Shown here one piece after another: positions 31,252-32,062 of a stretch of 32,062 nucleotides of DNA. The stretch is from the IMG/VR virus record IMGVR_UViG_3300042894_003450, positions 1-32,062 of that record; one strand, given 5' to 3'. This stretch comes from a virus. Numbering within the stretch: position 1 is the first letter of the stretch; each line of letters begins with the position of its first letter. The notes below the pieces were generated by a model. The model had not been told where the DNA came from and did not search any database. It saw only the letters and a list, made by a program, of their open reading frames with translations. A program made the position numbers and the translations under genes.

Positions 31252-32062
31252 ATGGCACTAGCATGTGAAGTATTACCTGTATCAGCTTTTCAATCTACCA
31301 ACTTAAATAATAAGCTTGAAACTTTTAACGATGTTGGTGATCGTATAAAGCGCGCACTTGGTTACCCTCTAATAACTTTAGAGTTACACAGTGATCAATT
31401 GTTTCAAAATATTCAAATCGCTATAGAGTATTTCTCGAAGTTTGCAGGATACACAACAGAATACCTAATCTTTAGCTCACAGCTATATGAGAAAAATAAA
31501 GGTATAAGACTTGATCATTTATATACACTATCTAAAGGTGGGTATACAGATCAACAAAAGGTAGCAAATGCACCTGTATACCCAGGTCCAGACTTTGTCG
31601 CTGCAATACCAGCTTCTGTTTACATAGCAACTTCAGCGCTACCAAGCACATACTTTAGTGCTTCATCATCCCTGTCAAGTATTTTCACTCAAGGTGTACC
31701 TGAGTTTGAAATGGTTGATCTTTCCTTATATAGTGCAATGACGGCATATAGCCCTGTATTATCAAGTATATTCAGACAATCAATTAGTAAGAGCCTAACT
31801 ATACAAGGAGCAGAAGCTCCTGGCGTTGTAGAATACTCTAATGTATTTGACTATGATGTAATGGACTATAGAAAAGTAATCGCTATTACTAATTTTGAAG
31901 AAGGTTCTAATGAAGGTATTAATTCACTGTTTACATTAGAACAAACTCTAGCGCAACAAACTTACTTTAGTTATTCCTTAGGTAACTATGGCTTTGATTT
32001 AGTATCGTGGTACGCCATGAAAGAGTGGCTTGATACACGCGATAAGATGTTAGCCATACGTC
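31252..32062 (+). CDS. Neck/structural protein next to portal (3' partial)
   Basis: The frame runs open from ATG 31252 to the window edge (270 codons). It begins MALACEVLPVSAFQ and contains DVGDRIKRALGYPLITLELHSDQLFQNIQIAIEYFSKFAGYTTEYLIF, then DYDVMDYRKVIAIT, NSLFTLEQTLAQQTYFSY and NYGFDLVSWYAMKEWLDTRDKMLA. I recognise these blocks from proteins next to the portal in several marine and enteric T4-like phages, usually called structural or neck proteins. An Ala/Ser/Thr-rich insertion lies between. Position next to portal and a late-type promoter support a virion role. The C-terminus is missing, so the full length is unknown. Confidence 0.7.
   Translation, partial: MALACEVLPVSAFQSTNLNNKLETFNDVGDRIKRALGYPLITLELHSDQLFQNIQIAIEYFSKFAGYTTEYLIFSSQLYEKNKGIRLDHLYTLSKGGYTDQQKVANAPVYPGPDFVAAIPASVYIATSALPSTYFSASSSLSSIFTQGVPEFEMVDLSLYSAMTAYSPVLSSIFRQSISKSLTIQGAEAPGVVEYSNVFDYDVMDYRKVIAITNFEEGSNEGINSLFTLEQTLAQQTYFSYSLGNYGFDLVSWYAMKEWLDTRDKMLAIR

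Noticed and set aside
31001-31264. 87-codon Cys/Thr-rich frame on the minus strand
   Set aside because: Mirror of the portal Gly/Pro/Ala tail; no start signal or likeness.
1-32062. CRISPR arrays, tRNA genes, insertion sequences, integrase or attachment sites
   Set aside because: No regular spaced repeats, cloverleaf with CCA end, transposase or integrase motif was seen on reading both strands by eye.

Overview
The window reads as a piece of a T4-like myovirus genome, probably of the marine type. Supporting this are a T4 gp20-type portal protein, a gp15-type tail sheath completion protein, a gp62-type clamp-loader subunit, a GroES/gp31-like co-chaperonin, and exact TATAAATA boxes of the T4 late-promoter type. 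The PhoH ATPase and the folE/queD/queE genes are typical of marine relatives. The DNA is AT-rich and densely coded, with no gap over 60 bases and no tRNA that I could recognise. Nothing fixes the host species.

Region 1 (1-4232, rightward) holds five genes: a nuclease-like protein cut by the left edge, a polymerase-beta-type nucleotidyltransferase fused to a ligase-like domain, a HIGH-family adenylyltransferase-like gene with an apparent one-base frameshift, a small His/Cys-rich protein and a retropepsin-like protease. Three of them share an N-terminal pattern resembling T4 capsid-targeting sequences. Region 2 (4159-10403) has genes on both strands: a conserved phage protein and GTP cyclohydrolase I (minus), a probable virion protein, QueD and a small ORF (plus), PhoH (minus), then QueE, a DUF5856-like protein, an unknown protein and an HNH endonuclease (plus). 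FolE, QueD and QueE together would turn GTP into 7-carboxy-7-deazaguanine; no QueC or DNA-inserting enzyme lies in the window.

Region 3 (10422-24543) begins with a P-loop kinase-like gene and continues as a co-directional, tightly packed run of 16 sugar genes: about twelve glycosyltransferases of several folds, three SAM methyltransferases and a GDP-mannose 3,5-epimerase-like enzyme. Many junctions are 4-base ATGA overlaps. This looks like a phage-encoded pathway for a complex, methyl-capped glycan on an unknown acceptor.

Region 4 (24547-28283) holds a DUF366 protein, the clamp-loader small subunit, the co-chaperonin, two small conserved proteins and an XPD/DinG-like iron-sulfur helicase. 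Region 5 (28296-right edge) is structural: gp15-like, portal, and a neck/structural protein cut by the right edge.

Five late-type promoter boxes sit so that the predicted transcription start falls on, or one base before, the start codon, and Shine-Dalgarno motifs are scarce. Leaderless late mRNAs are therefore a real possibility. All family names are recognised from sequence memory, without database searches.
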